64,000 bases of DNA from CAYPFY01 sp964410105 (GTDB lineage: Bacteria; Bacteroidota; Ignavibacteria; UBA10030; SZUA-254), in contig CAYPFY010000002.1 of assembly GCA_964410105.1 (NCBI GenBank), positions 124,001-188,000 on the forward strand. Direction: 5' to 3'. This document shows, one piece after another, positions 17,143 through 26,503 of this stretch. The position numbers and the translations under genes are program-made. Position 1 is the stretch's first letter, and each line of letters begins with the position of its first letter. The notes under the pieces are model-generated. The model did not search any database. It worked only from the letters and a program-made list of their open reading frames with translations, and was not told where the DNA came from.

Positions 17143-17207
17143 TCATCCGGATACGGGGTTTCCCCCTGCCGTGGTCCGGCGGGCCTCATCGGAGCACGCC
17201 CGTGTCG

Positions 17208-17236
17208 TTGACAAGAACTCCGATTTTGCGTATTTT
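17208..17236 (+). promoter_or_regulatory. Promoter TTGACA-17-TATTTT
   Basis: A consensus -35 TTGACA (17208-17213), a 17-base spacer and -10 TATTTT (17231-17236), continuing as TATTTTTTG, lie about 120 bases before the S33 hydrolase start. This is the best match to a housekeeping promoter in the forward direction here and probably drives the 17.3-22 kb genes. Confidence 0.65.
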
Positions 17237-17354
17237 TTGAAGTCCGCGAGGACGAAACATCTCAGAGAATTTCCCGAAACCCACGAGGCCGCTCGGCCTC
17301 TGGCGCGGGGAAGAGCATATTCCTTTACGAACTTCGACCCTTGAGATTCTTCGG

Positions 17355-18335
17355 ATGACACCAAAACGCACGGGAGTCAGGCAAGACGCTGCAAAAATTG
17401 CGCAGATCATGGCGCTTGCCGTCATCTCGGCCTCGTACACCGGCTGTACCGGAGGAGAGAGACCGGCTCCGGGCGAAGGCTACGTCAGTGTAACGGGAGG
17501 GCGAGTATGGTACCGTGTTGTCGGGAGCGGCAGCGGAACGCCCCTCCTCATCCTGCATGGCGGGCCCGGGGTACCAAGCTATTACCTCAAACCCCTCGCC
17601 GCACTGGGAGATGAAAGGCCTGTCATCTTCTACGATCAGCTGGGAGCCGGCCATTCCGATCATCCGACCGACACGACGCTCTGGACCATACAGCGCTTCA
17701 TGCGGGAATTATCCGATGTCAGAGCAAAACTTGGACTGACGAACGTACACATCCTTGGACATTCATGGGGGACCATGCTCGCGGTGGATTACATGCTTAC
17801 TCACCCGGCGGGAATCAAAAGCCTCATCCTCGCCAGCCCTGCGCTCAGCATCCCCCGCTGGGTCAAGGATGCTGCCACGCTAAAAGCGGCTCTCCCGGAT
17901 TCAACCCAGGCGGCGATTTCCCGGCACGAAGCTGACGGGAGATATGATTCCCCCGAATACCACGGAGCGATGATGGAGTTTTACCACAGATACCTTGCCC
18001 GGTCGAACCCCTGGTCGCCTGACATTGACAGCTCGTTCGCACAGATGGGCCAATCCGTTTACGTAGCGATGTGCGGGCCGAGCGAATTCACAATCACCGG
18101 GAGCCTACGGACATATGACAGGACCGACCGTCTTGGGGAGATCACGGTGCCCACCCTTTTCACAGCGGGACGGTATGACGAAGCGATCCCCGCGACCGTA
18201 GAGTATTACCGGAGCCTGATACCCGGCGCAAAAATCGCCATCTTTGAGCAGAGCGGCCATCTCACCATGCAGGACGAACCTGAAAAATACATACAGGCAG
18301 TAAGGGACTTCCTGCGGGCGGCAGATGCTCGATAA
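17355..18335 (+). CDS. Alpha/beta hydrolase, proline iminopeptidase (S33) family, probable lipoprotein
   Basis: 326 residues. The oxyanion-hole motif HGGPG is at 68-72 and the nucleophile elbow GHSWGT at 135-140 (Ser137). The acid Asp is in GRYDEA and the catalytic His in QSGHLTM near the C-terminus. The pattern is that of proline iminopeptidases, which release N-terminal proline from peptides, though other S33 specificities are possible. The N-terminus has KR residues, a hydrophobic stretch and a Cys at residue 31 (ASYTGC), so export as a lipoprotein is likely. Its last 11 bases overlap the methyltransferase gene. Confidence 0.9.
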   Translation: MTPKRTGVRQDAAKIAQIMALAVISASYTGCTGGERPAPGEGYVSVTGGRVWYRVVGSGSGTPLLILHGGPGVPSYYLKPLAALGDERPVIFYDQLGAGHSDHPTDTTLWTIQRFMRELSDVRAKLGLTNVHILGHSWGTMLAVDYMLTHPAGIKSLILASPALSIPRWVKDAATLKAALPDSTQAAISRHEADGRYDSPEYHGAMMEFYHRYLARSNPWSPDIDSSFAQMGQSVYVAMCGPSEFTITGSLRTYDRTDRLGEITVPTLFTAGRYDEAIPATVEYYRSLIPGAKIAIFEQSGHLTMQDEPEKYIQAVRDFLRAADAR

Positions 18336-19158
18336 CACAGAGAAGGACGTGGCGAGCGAGTTCCATTCCAAAGAAAGATTCTCCAACCGTGTGGCGAACT
18401 ACCTTGAAACCCGTCCCCGTTATCCTGAGTCGTTCAGACGGGTCCTGAGAGATGAAACCGGCCTCACCGCTGCGCACATCATTGCCGATATCGGATCGGG
18501 GACAGGATTCTCGGCGGAACTCTTTCTTCAAAACGGAAATGACGTTTTTGGGATCGAGCCTAATCGTGAGATGCGCGGGGCCGGGGAACTATTTCTTCGA
18601 CGATACCCGCGCTTCAAAAGCGTGGACGGGACAGCTGAGGCGACGGGCCTTCCCGACGCGAGCGTCGACTACATCCTGGCCGGTCAGGCATTTCACTGGT
18701 TCGATCCTGAGATGACGAGGCGAGAATTTCTGAGAATACTCCGTTCTGGGGGCTGGGTCGTCCTCTTTTGGAACAACCGACGGACGGCTTCGACGGCTTT
18801 CTTGAGGGACTATGAGAACTTACTCAATGAATATGGAACCGACTATTCGAAAGTCCGCGACAGAGGGGAAAAGCTCATCAGCGAGGCTGCACAAAACAGG
18901 GGGGAAATAATGAGATTTTTCGCCGGAGACGTAAAGAGACACACGCTCCCGAATGAACAGCAGTTTGACCTTCGGGGACTCACCGGGCGACTTCTCTCAT
19001 CGAGTTATGTCCCTGTCGAGGGAAGCAAGAATTATGGAAACATGATCCGGAGGCTTGCCAAAATTTTCGCCGAGCACCAGAAGGGCGGGAAGGTTGTCTT
19101 CGAATACGACCTCGAAGTATTCATGGGCCATCTGGCGGGAGACGGCCGCGCAGGATGA
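18325..19158 (+). CDS. Class I SAM-dependent methyltransferase
   Basis: 277 residues. The SAM-binding motif I is IADIGSGTGFSAELF near residue 53, the acidic end of strand 2 is VFGIEPN, motif II is in VDYILAGQAFHWFDPE and motif III in LRSGGWVVLFWNN. This resembles the methyltransferase-11 type; the substrate cannot be predicted. It starts inside the end of the S33 hydrolase gene and is followed 35 bases later by hutI. Confidence 0.9.
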   Translation: MLDNTEKDVASEFHSKERFSNRVANYLETRPRYPESFRRVLRDETGLTAAHIIADIGSGTGFSAELFLQNGNDVFGIEPNREMRGAGELFLRRYPRFKSVDGTAEATGLPDASVDYILAGQAFHWFDPEMTRREFLRILRSGGWVVLFWNNRRTASTAFLRDYENLLNEYGTDYSKVRDRGEKLISEAAQNRGEIMRFFAGDVKRHTLPNEQQFDLRGLTGRLLSSSYVPVEGSKNYGNMIRRLAKIFAEHQKGGKVVFEYDLEVFMGHLAGDGRAG

Positions 19159-19193
19159 TAGCTCACCGCTCCTCGCCATAATCCGAGAAAACC

Positions 19194-20438
19194 GTGAACC
19201 TTGCACTCGTTAATATCAAGCAATTAGTCACCGTGCCGGCCCGGGGAAAGCGTGCTAAACTCGGCCGGGACAGCGGCGATCTCGGCGTCATCGAGAACGC
19301 GGCGGTCATCGTCGAGGGGGACAGACTTCAGTGGATAGGGCGGATGGAAGACCTCTCAATGGGAACACTCAAGGAAGCGGACGTCCTCGACTGCCTTGAA
19401 AAAGTCGTCATGCCGGGATTCGTCGACGCCCACACTCATCTCCTGTTTGCCGGGAGCCGCGAGGACGAGTTTGGCGACCGCGCGAGCGGATTGAGTTATG
19501 CGGACATTGCCGCCAGGGGCGGGGGGATCATGAGCACCGTGAAACATGTCCGCTCGGCTACCAAGAAAGACTTAAAGAAGCATGCCCGCCACCACTTGAA
19601 CGCCCTTCTCAAATACGGCACAACCACGGTAGAAATCAAGAGCGGATACGGCCTCGACACGGAGAACGAGATCAAGATGCTCGAAGCCATCAACGAACTC
19701 AATTCCGAGGAAGTCATCTCAATCATTCCGACATTCCTGGGCGCGCACGCCGTGCCGCCCGAGCACCGTGAAAGGGGCAGCTACGTCGATGAAATCCTCA
19801 ACACCATGATCCCCTACGTGGGCTCGCGGGGTCTTGCAGCATTTTGCGATGTCTTTTGCGAGGAAGGATACTTCAGCCCCGCTGAAAGCCGCGAAATCCT
19901 GGAGCAGGGAAAGCGCTTCGGCCTGAAACCAAAAATACACGCCGATCAACTCTCGGCCACGGGCGGCGCGGAAATCGCGGCCGCGGTCGGGGCGGTATCA
20001 GCAGACCATCTCGAGAACACCACAGTTGCAGGAATAGCGGCACTCGCGGAGGCGGGGGCCATCGCCACGATTCTGCCGGGGGTACCGTTCTTCACGGGCG
20101 GGAGATATGCTCCTGCGCGAAGACTCATCGATTCCGGGGTCCCGGTCGCGATATCGACAGATTTCAACCCGGGAACCTGCATGTGCTACAGCATGCCGAT
20201 CATGATGACCATAGCATGCGCGCGCATGGGAATGACGCCCGAGGAGGCCATTGTTGCATCGACGCTAAACTCAGCCGCGGCCGTCGGGCGGTCGGACGAG
20301 GTAGGAAGCCTCGAAGTGGGGAAAAAAGCCGACCTCATCGTGCTCGGCATCCCCAACTACAGATACCTCCCATATCATTTTGGTGAAAATCATGTGGAAA
20401 AAGTAGTCAAGGACGGAGTCGTCCTGGAAATGACATGA
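19194..20438 (+). CDS. hutI: Imidazolonepropionase
   Basis: 414 residues, amidohydrolase superfamily. It hydrolyses imidazolonepropionate to formiminoglutamate, the third step of histidine degradation. Metal ligands are in GFVDAHTHLLFAGSREDEF near residue 77 and in HADQLS and SADHLE. The STDFNPGTC segment near residue 320 is characteristic of HutI. The start is GTG 19194. The stop overlaps the ftcD start by four bases, so hutI and ftcD are translationally coupled. Confidence 0.96.
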   Translation: MNLALVNIKQLVTVPARGKRAKLGRDSGDLGVIENAAVIVEGDRLQWIGRMEDLSMGTLKEADVLDCLEKVVMPGFVDAHTHLLFAGSREDEFGDRASGLSYADIAARGGGIMSTVKHVRSATKKDLKKHARHHLNALLKYGTTTVEIKSGYGLDTENEIKMLEAINELNSEEVISIIPTFLGAHAVPPEHRERGSYVDEILNTMIPYVGSRGLAAFCDVFCEEGYFSPAESREILEQGKRFGLKPKIHADQLSATGGAEIAAAVGAVSADHLENTTVAGIAALAEAGAIATILPGVPFFTGGRYAPARRLIDSGVPVAISTDFNPGTCMCYSMPIMMTIACARMGMTPEEAIVASTLNSAAAVGRSDEVGSLEVGKKADLIVLGIPNYRYLPYHFGENHVEKVVKDGVVLEMT

Positions 20439-21427
20439 AGAGCCTGATCGAATGCGTCCCGAACTTCAGCGAGGGGCGTGACCGGAAAATCATCGATGCC
20501 ATTGCCGGAAGCATAAACATACCACATGTAAAACTCCTCAGCGTTGAACCGGACAAGGACTATAACAGGACCGTCGTCACATTCATCGGAGAGCCGGGGA
20601 GCGTTGAAGAGGCAGCCTTCCGCTCGACCGAGCAGGCCGCTCGCCTCATTGACATGCGCATCCACAAGGGAGAGCATCCGAGACTGGGAGCGGCGGATGT
20701 CGTCCCTTTCATACCCGTCTCGGGGGCGACGATGGATGACTGCGTCGGAATCGCGGAAGAATTCGGTCAGCGGGTTGCGAGCGACCTCGGCATCCCGGTG
20801 TACCTCTACGAACGGGCGGCGAAAAAACCGGAAAGAAAAAACCTTTCCTTCATACGAAAAGGTGAATACGAAGGTCTTGCGCAAAAACTCAAAGATCCCC
20901 TCTGGAAACCCGATTACGGCCCGGTGGAATTCAACCCGAGGTCAGGCGCCACGGTAGCCGGGGCGCGGGCATTCCTCATTGCGTACAATGTCAACCTCTC
21001 GACGAACAACAAGCAGATTGCGCACGAAATAGCGGTAAAAATCCGGGAAAGCGGCAGAACCATCAAGGACGCTGCGGGGAAGGAGGCAAAAATTCCGGGC
21101 TCGTTGAAGGAAGTAAAAGCGATGGGAGTCTTGCTGGAACGATTAAACATCGCCCAGGTTTCAATCAACCTCACCGACTATCACGTCACCCCGCCTCACG
21201 TCGCGTTTGAGGAAGTGCGAAGGGAGGCACAGAAACTGGGAGTCGACACCGCGGGAAGCGAAGTCGTCGGCCTCATCCCCAAGGAGGCCATCGTCATGGC
21301 AGGTCGCTACTACGGCAACAGCATGCTCTCCGATGATGATTCCATTCAGAAGGCGATAGAGAAGCTCGGGCTCAGCCGGATCGAGCCCTTTGAACCAGAA
21401 AAGAAAATCATTGAATACATGATCTGA
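20435..21427 (+). CDS. ftcD: Glutamate formimidoyltransferase
   Basis: 330 residues, corresponding to the formiminotransferase part of FTCD without the fused cyclodeaminase. It transfers the formimino group of formiminoglutamate to tetrahydrofolate. The N-terminus LIECVPNFSEGRD and the catalytic-loop pattern GEHPRLGAADVVPFIP are clear. The ATG overlaps the hutI stop (ATGA), and the next gene, two bases downstream, supplies the cyclodeaminase as a separate protein. This indicates the folate-dependent branch of histidine degradation, not direct hydrolysis of formiminoglutamate. Confidence 0.95.
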   Translation: MKSLIECVPNFSEGRDRKIIDAIAGSINIPHVKLLSVEPDKDYNRTVVTFIGEPGSVEEAAFRSTEQAARLIDMRIHKGEHPRLGAADVVPFIPVSGATMDDCVGIAEEFGQRVASDLGIPVYLYERAAKKPERKNLSFIRKGEYEGLAQKLKDPLWKPDYGPVEFNPRSGATVAGARAFLIAYNVNLSTNNKQIAHEIAVKIRESGRTIKDAAGKEAKIPGSLKEVKAMGVLLERLNIAQVSINLTDYHVTPPHVAFEEVRREAQKLGVDTAGSEVVGLIPKEAIVMAGRYYGNSMLSDDDSIQKAIEKLGLSRIEPFEPEKKIIEYMI

Positions 21428-21429
21428 TC

Positions 21430-22056
21430 ATGCTCATAGAAAAAACGCTCTCCGGATTTCTCGATGAACTCTCCTCCGCGAATCCTGTTCCGGGCGGAGG
21501 AAGCGCTGCGGCCCTTGCGTGCGCGGTCGGAGCCTCGCTTACTGCCATGGTCTGCACGCTCACCATCGGCAGGAAGAAATACCTTCCGGTTGAGGCGGAG
21601 ATGAAAGGCATACTGGAAAAATCGGAAAGACTCCGTTCACAGTTCACGGAAAACGTCGACCGTGATGCGGAGGCATTTGGCAAGGTGATGGAGGCGTACA
21701 ACCTGCCGAAAGAGAGCCTCGATCAGCAGGCCCTCCGGAAGGCTGCCATCGAAGAGGCCACCAAGGAAGCGGCCCTTGTCCCTCTCAGCGTCATGAAACA
21801 CGCGCTGGACGCCATGGCTCTGGCAAAAGCGGTTGCCGAGCGGGGAAACGTCAATTCGGTGTCCGATGCGGGCGTCAGCGCCCTTATGCTTCAGGCCGGC
21901 GCGGAGAGTGCGGCGCTTAATGTACAGATCAACCTCAAGAACATCGGCGATACGGACTTCGTCGGATGGCACTCGGAGGAAGTTGCCACGTTGCTACGGA
22001 CCATCGCGGCAAAATCCGAGGAAATACGCGCGGTGGTCAGGGGCCGGATCGACTAA
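21430..22056 (+). CDS. fchA: Formimidoyltetrahydrofolate cyclodeaminase / cyclohydrolase family protein
   Basis: 208 residues, all-helical FTCD_C fold. The N-terminal PVPGGGSAAALACAVGASL motif is diagnostic of the family. Located two bases after ftcD, it most likely releases ammonia from formimino-tetrahydrofolate to give methenyl-tetrahydrofolate. The same family also includes methenyl-THF cyclohydrolases, so a wider one-carbon role cannot be excluded. Its stop overlaps the convergent rsmE stop by four bases, with no room for a terminator. Confidence 0.92.
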   Translation: MLIEKTLSGFLDELSSANPVPGGGSAAALACAVGASLTAMVCTLTIGRKKYLPVEAEMKGILEKSERLRSQFTENVDRDAEAFGKVMEAYNLPKESLDQQALRKAAIEEATKEAALVPLSVMKHALDAMALAKAVAERGNVNSVSDAGVSALMLQAGAESAALNVQINLKNIGDTDFVGWHSEEVATLLRTIAAKSEEIRAVVRGRID

Positions 22057-22760
22057 TTCCGTGCGGGAGGAAGAAGCCAGAGGGCGGCCATGACCACGGC
22101 TGCAGTCTCCGTACGGAGGCGGCGTTCGCCCAGATACATCGTGTGAAACCCGCCCCCGCGGCAGCGCTCGACCTCCTCCGGCGAAAAACCCCCCTCAGGA
22201 CCGACAAGGATCAAAACGGATCCTGCCGATGAAGAAAGACGCGGAGTTTCCAGAAATTCTTCATGAGCGATGATCCTGAGAGCGAATCCATCCCTTTGAG
22301 CGAGCAGTTCGTCGAGAGTCATCAATTCGCTCACCGAAGGAAGATACGACCGGCCGGATTGTTTCATGGCGGCGAGCGCGAGTTTACGCCACCGGCCGAC
22401 CTTGGCATGGGACGGAATTGTCCTCTCCGTTATCAGCGGGATAATACGGCGGGCGCCGAGCTCGGTCACCTTTTCCACCAGGAAATCATATTTTGACGGA
22501 TTCTTCAGCACACCGACGCCGAGGGTCACATCCGTCGAACTTTCGTTATACCCGGAATACGACGAAACAATCATCCCCCGGGCACTCTTACGATTGATGC
22601 CGGAAAGCTTCGCATCGAACGCATGGCCTAACCCGTCGACCACACGCACCACATCCCCCACTTTCTTCCTCATCACGTGGGTCATATGAGCAAACTCTTC
22701 GCCGTCGATGAAAAGATCATTCTGGTAGATATGGTCGGGCGGACAATAGAAATGATCCAT
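22053..22760 (-). CDS. rsmE: 16S rRNA (uracil-1498-N3) methyltransferase
   Basis: 235 residues, SPOUT class. The N-terminal PUA-like domain starts MDHFYCPPD with HMTHVMRKKVGD. The C-terminal knot shows VTELGARRIIPLITERT, AAMKQSGRSYLP and LVGPEGGFSPEEVE, the SAM-binding signature. It modifies 16S rRNA at U1498. It is the last gene of the reverse-strand lipid/RNase III operon and its ATG shares one base with the Omp85 gene stop. Confidence 0.95.
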   Translation of the reverse strand: MDHFYCPPDHIYQNDLFIDGEEFAHMTHVMRKKVGDVVRVVDGLGHAFDAKLSGINRKSARGMIVSSYSGYNESSTDVTLGVGVLKNPSKYDFLVEKVTELGARRIIPLITERTIPSHAKVGRWRKLALAAMKQSGRSYLPSVSELMTLDELLAQRDGFALRIIAHEEFLETPRLSSSAGSVLILVGPEGGFSPEEVERCRGGGFHTMYLGERRLRTETAAVVMAALWLLPPARN

Positions 22761-24112
22761 CAGAACGAGGCCCCCGCATCCAGGATAAACTCTCCGCGGC
22801 GCACCTCATTCAGGGCATACTCCACCCGGAGAACTGCGCTATAGGGAAGCAGAAAATCGAGACCGATTCCGTAGCCCTTTGAGAAATTATTGAGAGCCAC
22901 AGGGGCACCCCGGAACCAGGCAGTTCCGGCATCGGCGAAGGCGGCGGCGACAATGGCGAACTTCCAGGTGCTGAACTCGGGGGGGAGAAAATCCACCTTG
23001 AAATACTGGGGGGCAAGCAAGGTCAGATGAAGTTCAGTCGACGCTCCAAGAATACTCTCACCTTCGATGACTTCGGTAAAGTGACCCCGGATCCTTTCGC
23101 CGTAGCCGAAATAGTCCCGATTGTAGGTGGGAGTCGGGCCGGCCGCGACGAGATCAGTGAACGTTCGCACCGTCCAGCTCATGCAGCCTGAAAGAGGCGT
23201 ATACTGCCGGAGATCGGCCGAATAGCGCACGAGATCGAGCCGGGCGCCTGGAGCTCCGAATTTTGTTGTTGAAAATCTGAAAAGGGAACCGAGGCTGGGA
23301 TATTCCGCCAGATCGCGCGTATCGAAAACGTACCCGAGGCTGGCCACCGGATAAGCGTCCTTTCCGTCAGGCGACAGCGTACGGCCCGGCTGGAAATCAG
23401 AGACATCCACGACCTCGAATCCCGCCGACATCCAGGCTGTATGATTTATCCCGAAGCGCCTGCCGATGGCAAGAGAGCCCGACACATGTCGTTCGTCAAA
23501 ATTCGGCAAACCTGCCTGCGCCTGCAGGCTTCTATTGCGAACTTTGCTATAGGCCGTCCTCCCCTCGATGAAAAATGTACCCTCGCTGCTCAGGAAGGGA
23601 TTACGGTAGGCGAGCGACACGGAGGGATCGTACCCGAAAACAAAATTTGAAAACAGCTTCTCATTTCTTCCCCGGAAATTCGTATGGACGAGCCCTGCAC
23701 CGTAATAGAGCTTGTCCCAATCGCGGTCCTTGATCCCGAAAATCGGGTAGGGAAAAATGAACCAGCGCTCGTCGACGATCACACTCAGGACCGCTTTCCC
23801 CGGCGTGGAAGGAAATACGGCGATCTGAACCTGGTTAAAGAGGCCGAGGCTATAGATCCTATTCTTATCATACTCGAGCATTTCACGGGTGATGGGGGAG
23901 CCGGGCCTGAGAGACATTTCCCTCAAGATCACAAAGTCCTTTGTGTGCACATTACCATTGAGCGCGACGGTATCAACGGTAAAAAGCGAGTCGGGGAAAT
24001 CGGCGACGGGGCTCAGCACGGTATCCTGGGCCGAGGCGAAGGCGGATAGGCAGATAACAGCGAGGGGAAGGTATTTAAGAGTCTGCCGGCCCGCGTGGAA
24101 GATTTCAGTCAT
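22760..24112 (-). CDS. Omp85/BamA-like outer membrane protein with one POTRA-type domain
   Basis: 450 residues from ATG 24112. This start gives a normal signal peptide (KYLPLAVICLSAFASAQ) and overlaps the rnc stop by eight bases; a longer frame exists inside rnc. Residues ~45-120 match a POTRA domain (VALNGNVHTKDFVILREMSL...YDKNRIYSLGLFNQV split over two motifs). The rest is a 16-stranded-barrel type surface-antigen domain with Y/F-rich alternating strands and a C-terminal Phe. With a single POTRA it is shorter than BamA and may be a TamA- or PatD-like export barrel; its client is unknown. Confidence 0.88.
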   Translation of the reverse strand: MTEIFHAGRQTLKYLPLAVICLSAFASAQDTVLSPVADFPDSLFTVDTVALNGNVHTKDFVILREMSLRPGSPITREMLEYDKNRIYSLGLFNQVQIAVFPSTPGKAVLSVIVDERWFIFPYPIFGIKDRDWDKLYYGAGLVHTNFRGRNEKLFSNFVFGYDPSVSLAYRNPFLSSEGTFFIEGRTAYSKVRNRSLQAQAGLPNFDERHVSGSLAIGRRFGINHTAWMSAGFEVVDVSDFQPGRTLSPDGKDAYPVASLGYVFDTRDLAEYPSLGSLFRFSTTKFGAPGARLDLVRYSADLRQYTPLSGCMSWTVRTFTDLVAAGPTPTYNRDYFGYGERIRGHFTEVIEGESILGASTELHLTLLAPQYFKVDFLPPEFSTWKFAIVAAAFADAGTAWFRGAPVALNNFSKGYGIGLDFLLPYSAVLRVEYALNEVRRGEFILDAGASF

Positions 24113-24887
24113 TGCGCGGGCCGGGTGTTTCAGATCGATCGAGTTTTTGAAGCGCCTGTTCGGCCGCAGCCTGTTCCGCATCCTTCTTATTCTTCCCGAA
24201 CCCGACGCCGTACGTCGTCTGTCCGATCATCACCTCAACGGTGAACGTACGATCGTGGTCGGGACCTTCTTCGTGAGTTGTCAGATAGCGGGGAGCGCCG
24301 AGGCCTTCGGCCTGAGACAATTCCAGCAGTTTGCTCTTAAAATTCTCGTCTTCCATTTTGAGACTCCCATCGGCGAGCCCCTGCCGGAGGCACGACTTCA
24401 CAAAAGTTCTGGCCTGTTCGAATCCGCCATCCAGATAGATCGCGCCGATGATCGCCTCGAACGCGTCGGCCAAGATTGTCTCCATCCCACGTCCGGGCAC
24501 CTGAAGAGCGCTAGGGCTCATGAGCATGAAATCTGCTATCCCCCTTTCCCGGGAGAGGGCTGCGAGGGCCTTGCGGTTCACAAGCCGTGAGCGGTTTTTC
24601 GTCAATTCGCCCTCGGGGGCGGTGCTATCGAGGTGGAAAAGATATTCGGCGACAACGAGGTTCAAGACGGAATCGCCCAAAAACTCCAGGCGCTCATTGG
24701 AGGCAGCCTTTTGATTCCCGATTGTCTGCAGGTAGGACCGGTGGGACAGAGCCTCTGAGAACAGATATTTCTTCCGGATCGTATAGCCGAGGGCGGATTG
24801 GAGCCGGTCGAAGTCGATCGGATGAACTATGCGGTTTCTGAAACGGAGGCGTTCACCGAGCTGCTCGAGGAAGCGCCGGAACCTCAT
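24105..24887 (-). CDS. rnc: Ribonuclease III
   Basis: 260 residues. The RNase III signature NERLEFLGDSVL is at 64-75 and the second catalytic cluster in ILADAFEAIIGAIYLDGG. A double-stranded RNA-binding domain fills ~183-250 (FKSKLLELSQ, VGFGKNKKDAEQAAAEQAL). The enzyme processes rRNA and structured mRNAs. It follows fabF by 12 bases, the conserved acpP-fabF-rnc order. Confidence 0.97.
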   Translation of the reverse strand: MRFRRFLEQLGERLRFRNRIVHPIDFDRLQSALGYTIRKKYLFSEALSHRSYLQTIGNQKAASNERLEFLGDSVLNLVVAEYLFHLDSTAPEGELTKNRSRLVNRKALAALSRERGIADFMLMSPSALQVPGRGMETILADAFEAIIGAIYLDGGFEQARTFVKSCLRQGLADGSLKMEDENFKSKLLELSQAEGLGAPRYLTTHEEGPDHDRTFTVEVMIGQTTYGVGFGKNKKDAEQAAAEQALQKLDRSETPGPRND

Positions 24888-24899
24888 AGTACCGCCCTA

Positions 24900-26162
24900 T
24901 TAATTCTCTCTGTATTTTTTGAAAAGGAGAGAAGCGTTATGGCCGCCGAAGCCAAACGTATTACTGATGGCCACATTAATGCTCTTTTTCACCGCTTTAT
25001 TGGGGACATAATTGAGGTCGCACTCAGGGTCGGGGAATTCGTAATTAATAGTCGGGGGAACAATATCGTGGTAGGTCGCAAGCAGAGCGACGATCGCCTC
25101 GACGGCTCCCGCAGCGCCGAGAAGGTGACCGGTCATAGATTTCGTCGAGCTCACAAGCAGTTTATACGCGTGATCTCCGAAGACAGACTTAATTGCCTGT
25201 GACTCGGATTTATCATTAAACGGGGTGGACGTGCCGTGCGCGTTGATATAATCGACGGCGGCCGGGGGAAGGCCTGCATCCTTGAGGCAAATCCGCATCG
25301 ACCGTATAGCACCTTCGCCTCCGGGTGCGGGCGCGGTGATATGATACGCATCGGCGGTCAAACCAATTCCCGCAATTTCGCCATAAATCCTCGCGCCGCG
25401 GCGGCGTGCATGCTCCAGCTCCTCGAGAATGAGCATTCCTCCCCCCTCCCCCATAACAAATCCATCCCGTTGCGCGTCGAACGGGCGGCTTGCCTTCGAG
25501 GGAGCGTCATTGCGGGTTGAGAGAGCCTTCATTGCATTAAACCCTCCGACGCCCATGGGACAGATGGCGGCCTCGGAACCTCCGGTGAAGATTATATCAG
25601 CATCGCCCCGTTGGATCAGAATATAGGCATCGGCCACGGCGTGCGAGGAGGTCGCGCAGGCGGATGTGGTCGCATAATTCGGACCTTTCACCTGGAACCG
25701 CATCGAAATATAGCCTGCAGCGATATCGGCTATCATCATCGGGACGAAGAACGGACTGATCCGGTGAGGGCCGCCAGTTTCATACATCGTTTGCATCTGT
25801 CGGTGCCATGTCCACATCCCGCCGATCCCGGACCCGAAAATCACGCCGATCAGCTCCTTATTCTCCTTCTCCAGATCGAGATGAGAATCTTTCACCGCCA
25901 TCTCCGCGCAGGCTATGGCGTACTGGCTGAAAAGATCCATGCGGTTGGCGGACTTCTTGTCCAGAAAATTCAGGGGATCGAACCCCTTCACCTCGCATGC
26001 GATCTTGGTATCATAATTGCTCGCGTCGAAACTCGTGATCGTCCCGGCGCCGCTCACCCCTGCGAGAGAATTCTTCCAGAACTCCTCCATCCCGAGCCCG
26101 ATCGGAGTAACGGCTCCGGCTCCGGTCACAACCACACGTCGGCGTTGATTATTCATACTCAT
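24900..26162 (-). CDS. fabF: 3-oxoacyl-ACP synthase II (KAS II)
   Basis: 420 residues. The catalytic triad is complete: Cys169 in TTSACATSSH, His309 in NAHGTSTPFND and His346 in KSMTGHLLGAAGA. It elongates acyl-ACP with malonyl-ACP in type II fatty acid synthesis. ATG 26162 was taken as start; ATG two codons later is equally possible. It lies 66 bases after acpP in the fab cluster. Confidence 0.97.
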   Translation of the reverse strand: MSMNNQRRRVVVTGAGAVTPIGLGMEEFWKNSLAGVSGAGTITSFDASNYDTKIACEVKGFDPLNFLDKKSANRMDLFSQYAIACAEMAVKDSHLDLEKENKELIGVIFGSGIGGMWTWHRQMQTMYETGGPHRISPFFVPMMIADIAAGYISMRFQVKGPNYATTSACATSSHAVADAYILIQRGDADIIFTGGSEAAICPMGVGGFNAMKALSTRNDAPSKASRPFDAQRDGFVMGEGGGMLILEELEHARRRGARIYGEIAGIGLTADAYHITAPAPGGEGAIRSMRICLKDAGLPPAAVDYINAHGTSTPFNDKSESQAIKSVFGDHAYKLLVSSTKSMTGHLLGAAGAVEAIVALLATYHDIVPPTINYEFPDPECDLNYVPNKAVKKSINVAISNTFGFGGHNASLLFKKYREN

Positions 26163-26229
26163 AGAAATCCCGTCGCCCTCTACCTCTTCCGGCCGGCTTC
26201 ACGATTGACGGATCCCAAAGCCACGGGCG

Positions 26230-26463
26230 TTATCCCTTTGACGACAGATACTTGACGGCATCGCCGACAGTCGCAATCTTTTCCGCGTCTTCGTCAGGGA
26301 TCTGGAGATTGAATGCTTTTTCAAACTCCATCACAAGCTCCACGGTATCGAGAGAATCGGCACCGAGATCATTCGTAAAAGAGGCCTCGAGGGTAACCTG
26401 GGAGGCTTCGACCCCGAGCTTATTCATGATAATTTCCTTCACCTTTGATTCAACATCTGCCAT
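26230..26463 (-). CDS. acpP: Acyl carrier protein
   Basis: 77 residues, acidic. The phosphopantetheine attachment serine is Ser37 in DLGADSLDTVELVM. A good AAGGAG ribosome binding site lies seven to eight bases before the ATG, stronger than those of its neighbours, as expected for an abundant protein. It sits between fabG and fabF. Confidence 0.98.
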   Translation of the reverse strand: MADVESKVKEIIMNKLGVEASQVTLEASFTNDLGADSLDTVELVMEFEKAFNLQIPDEDAEKIATVGDAVKYLSSKG

Positions 26464-26503
26464 AGTGGCTGCTCCTTATTGTTGTGAGTACGAGACAAAA
26501 ACT

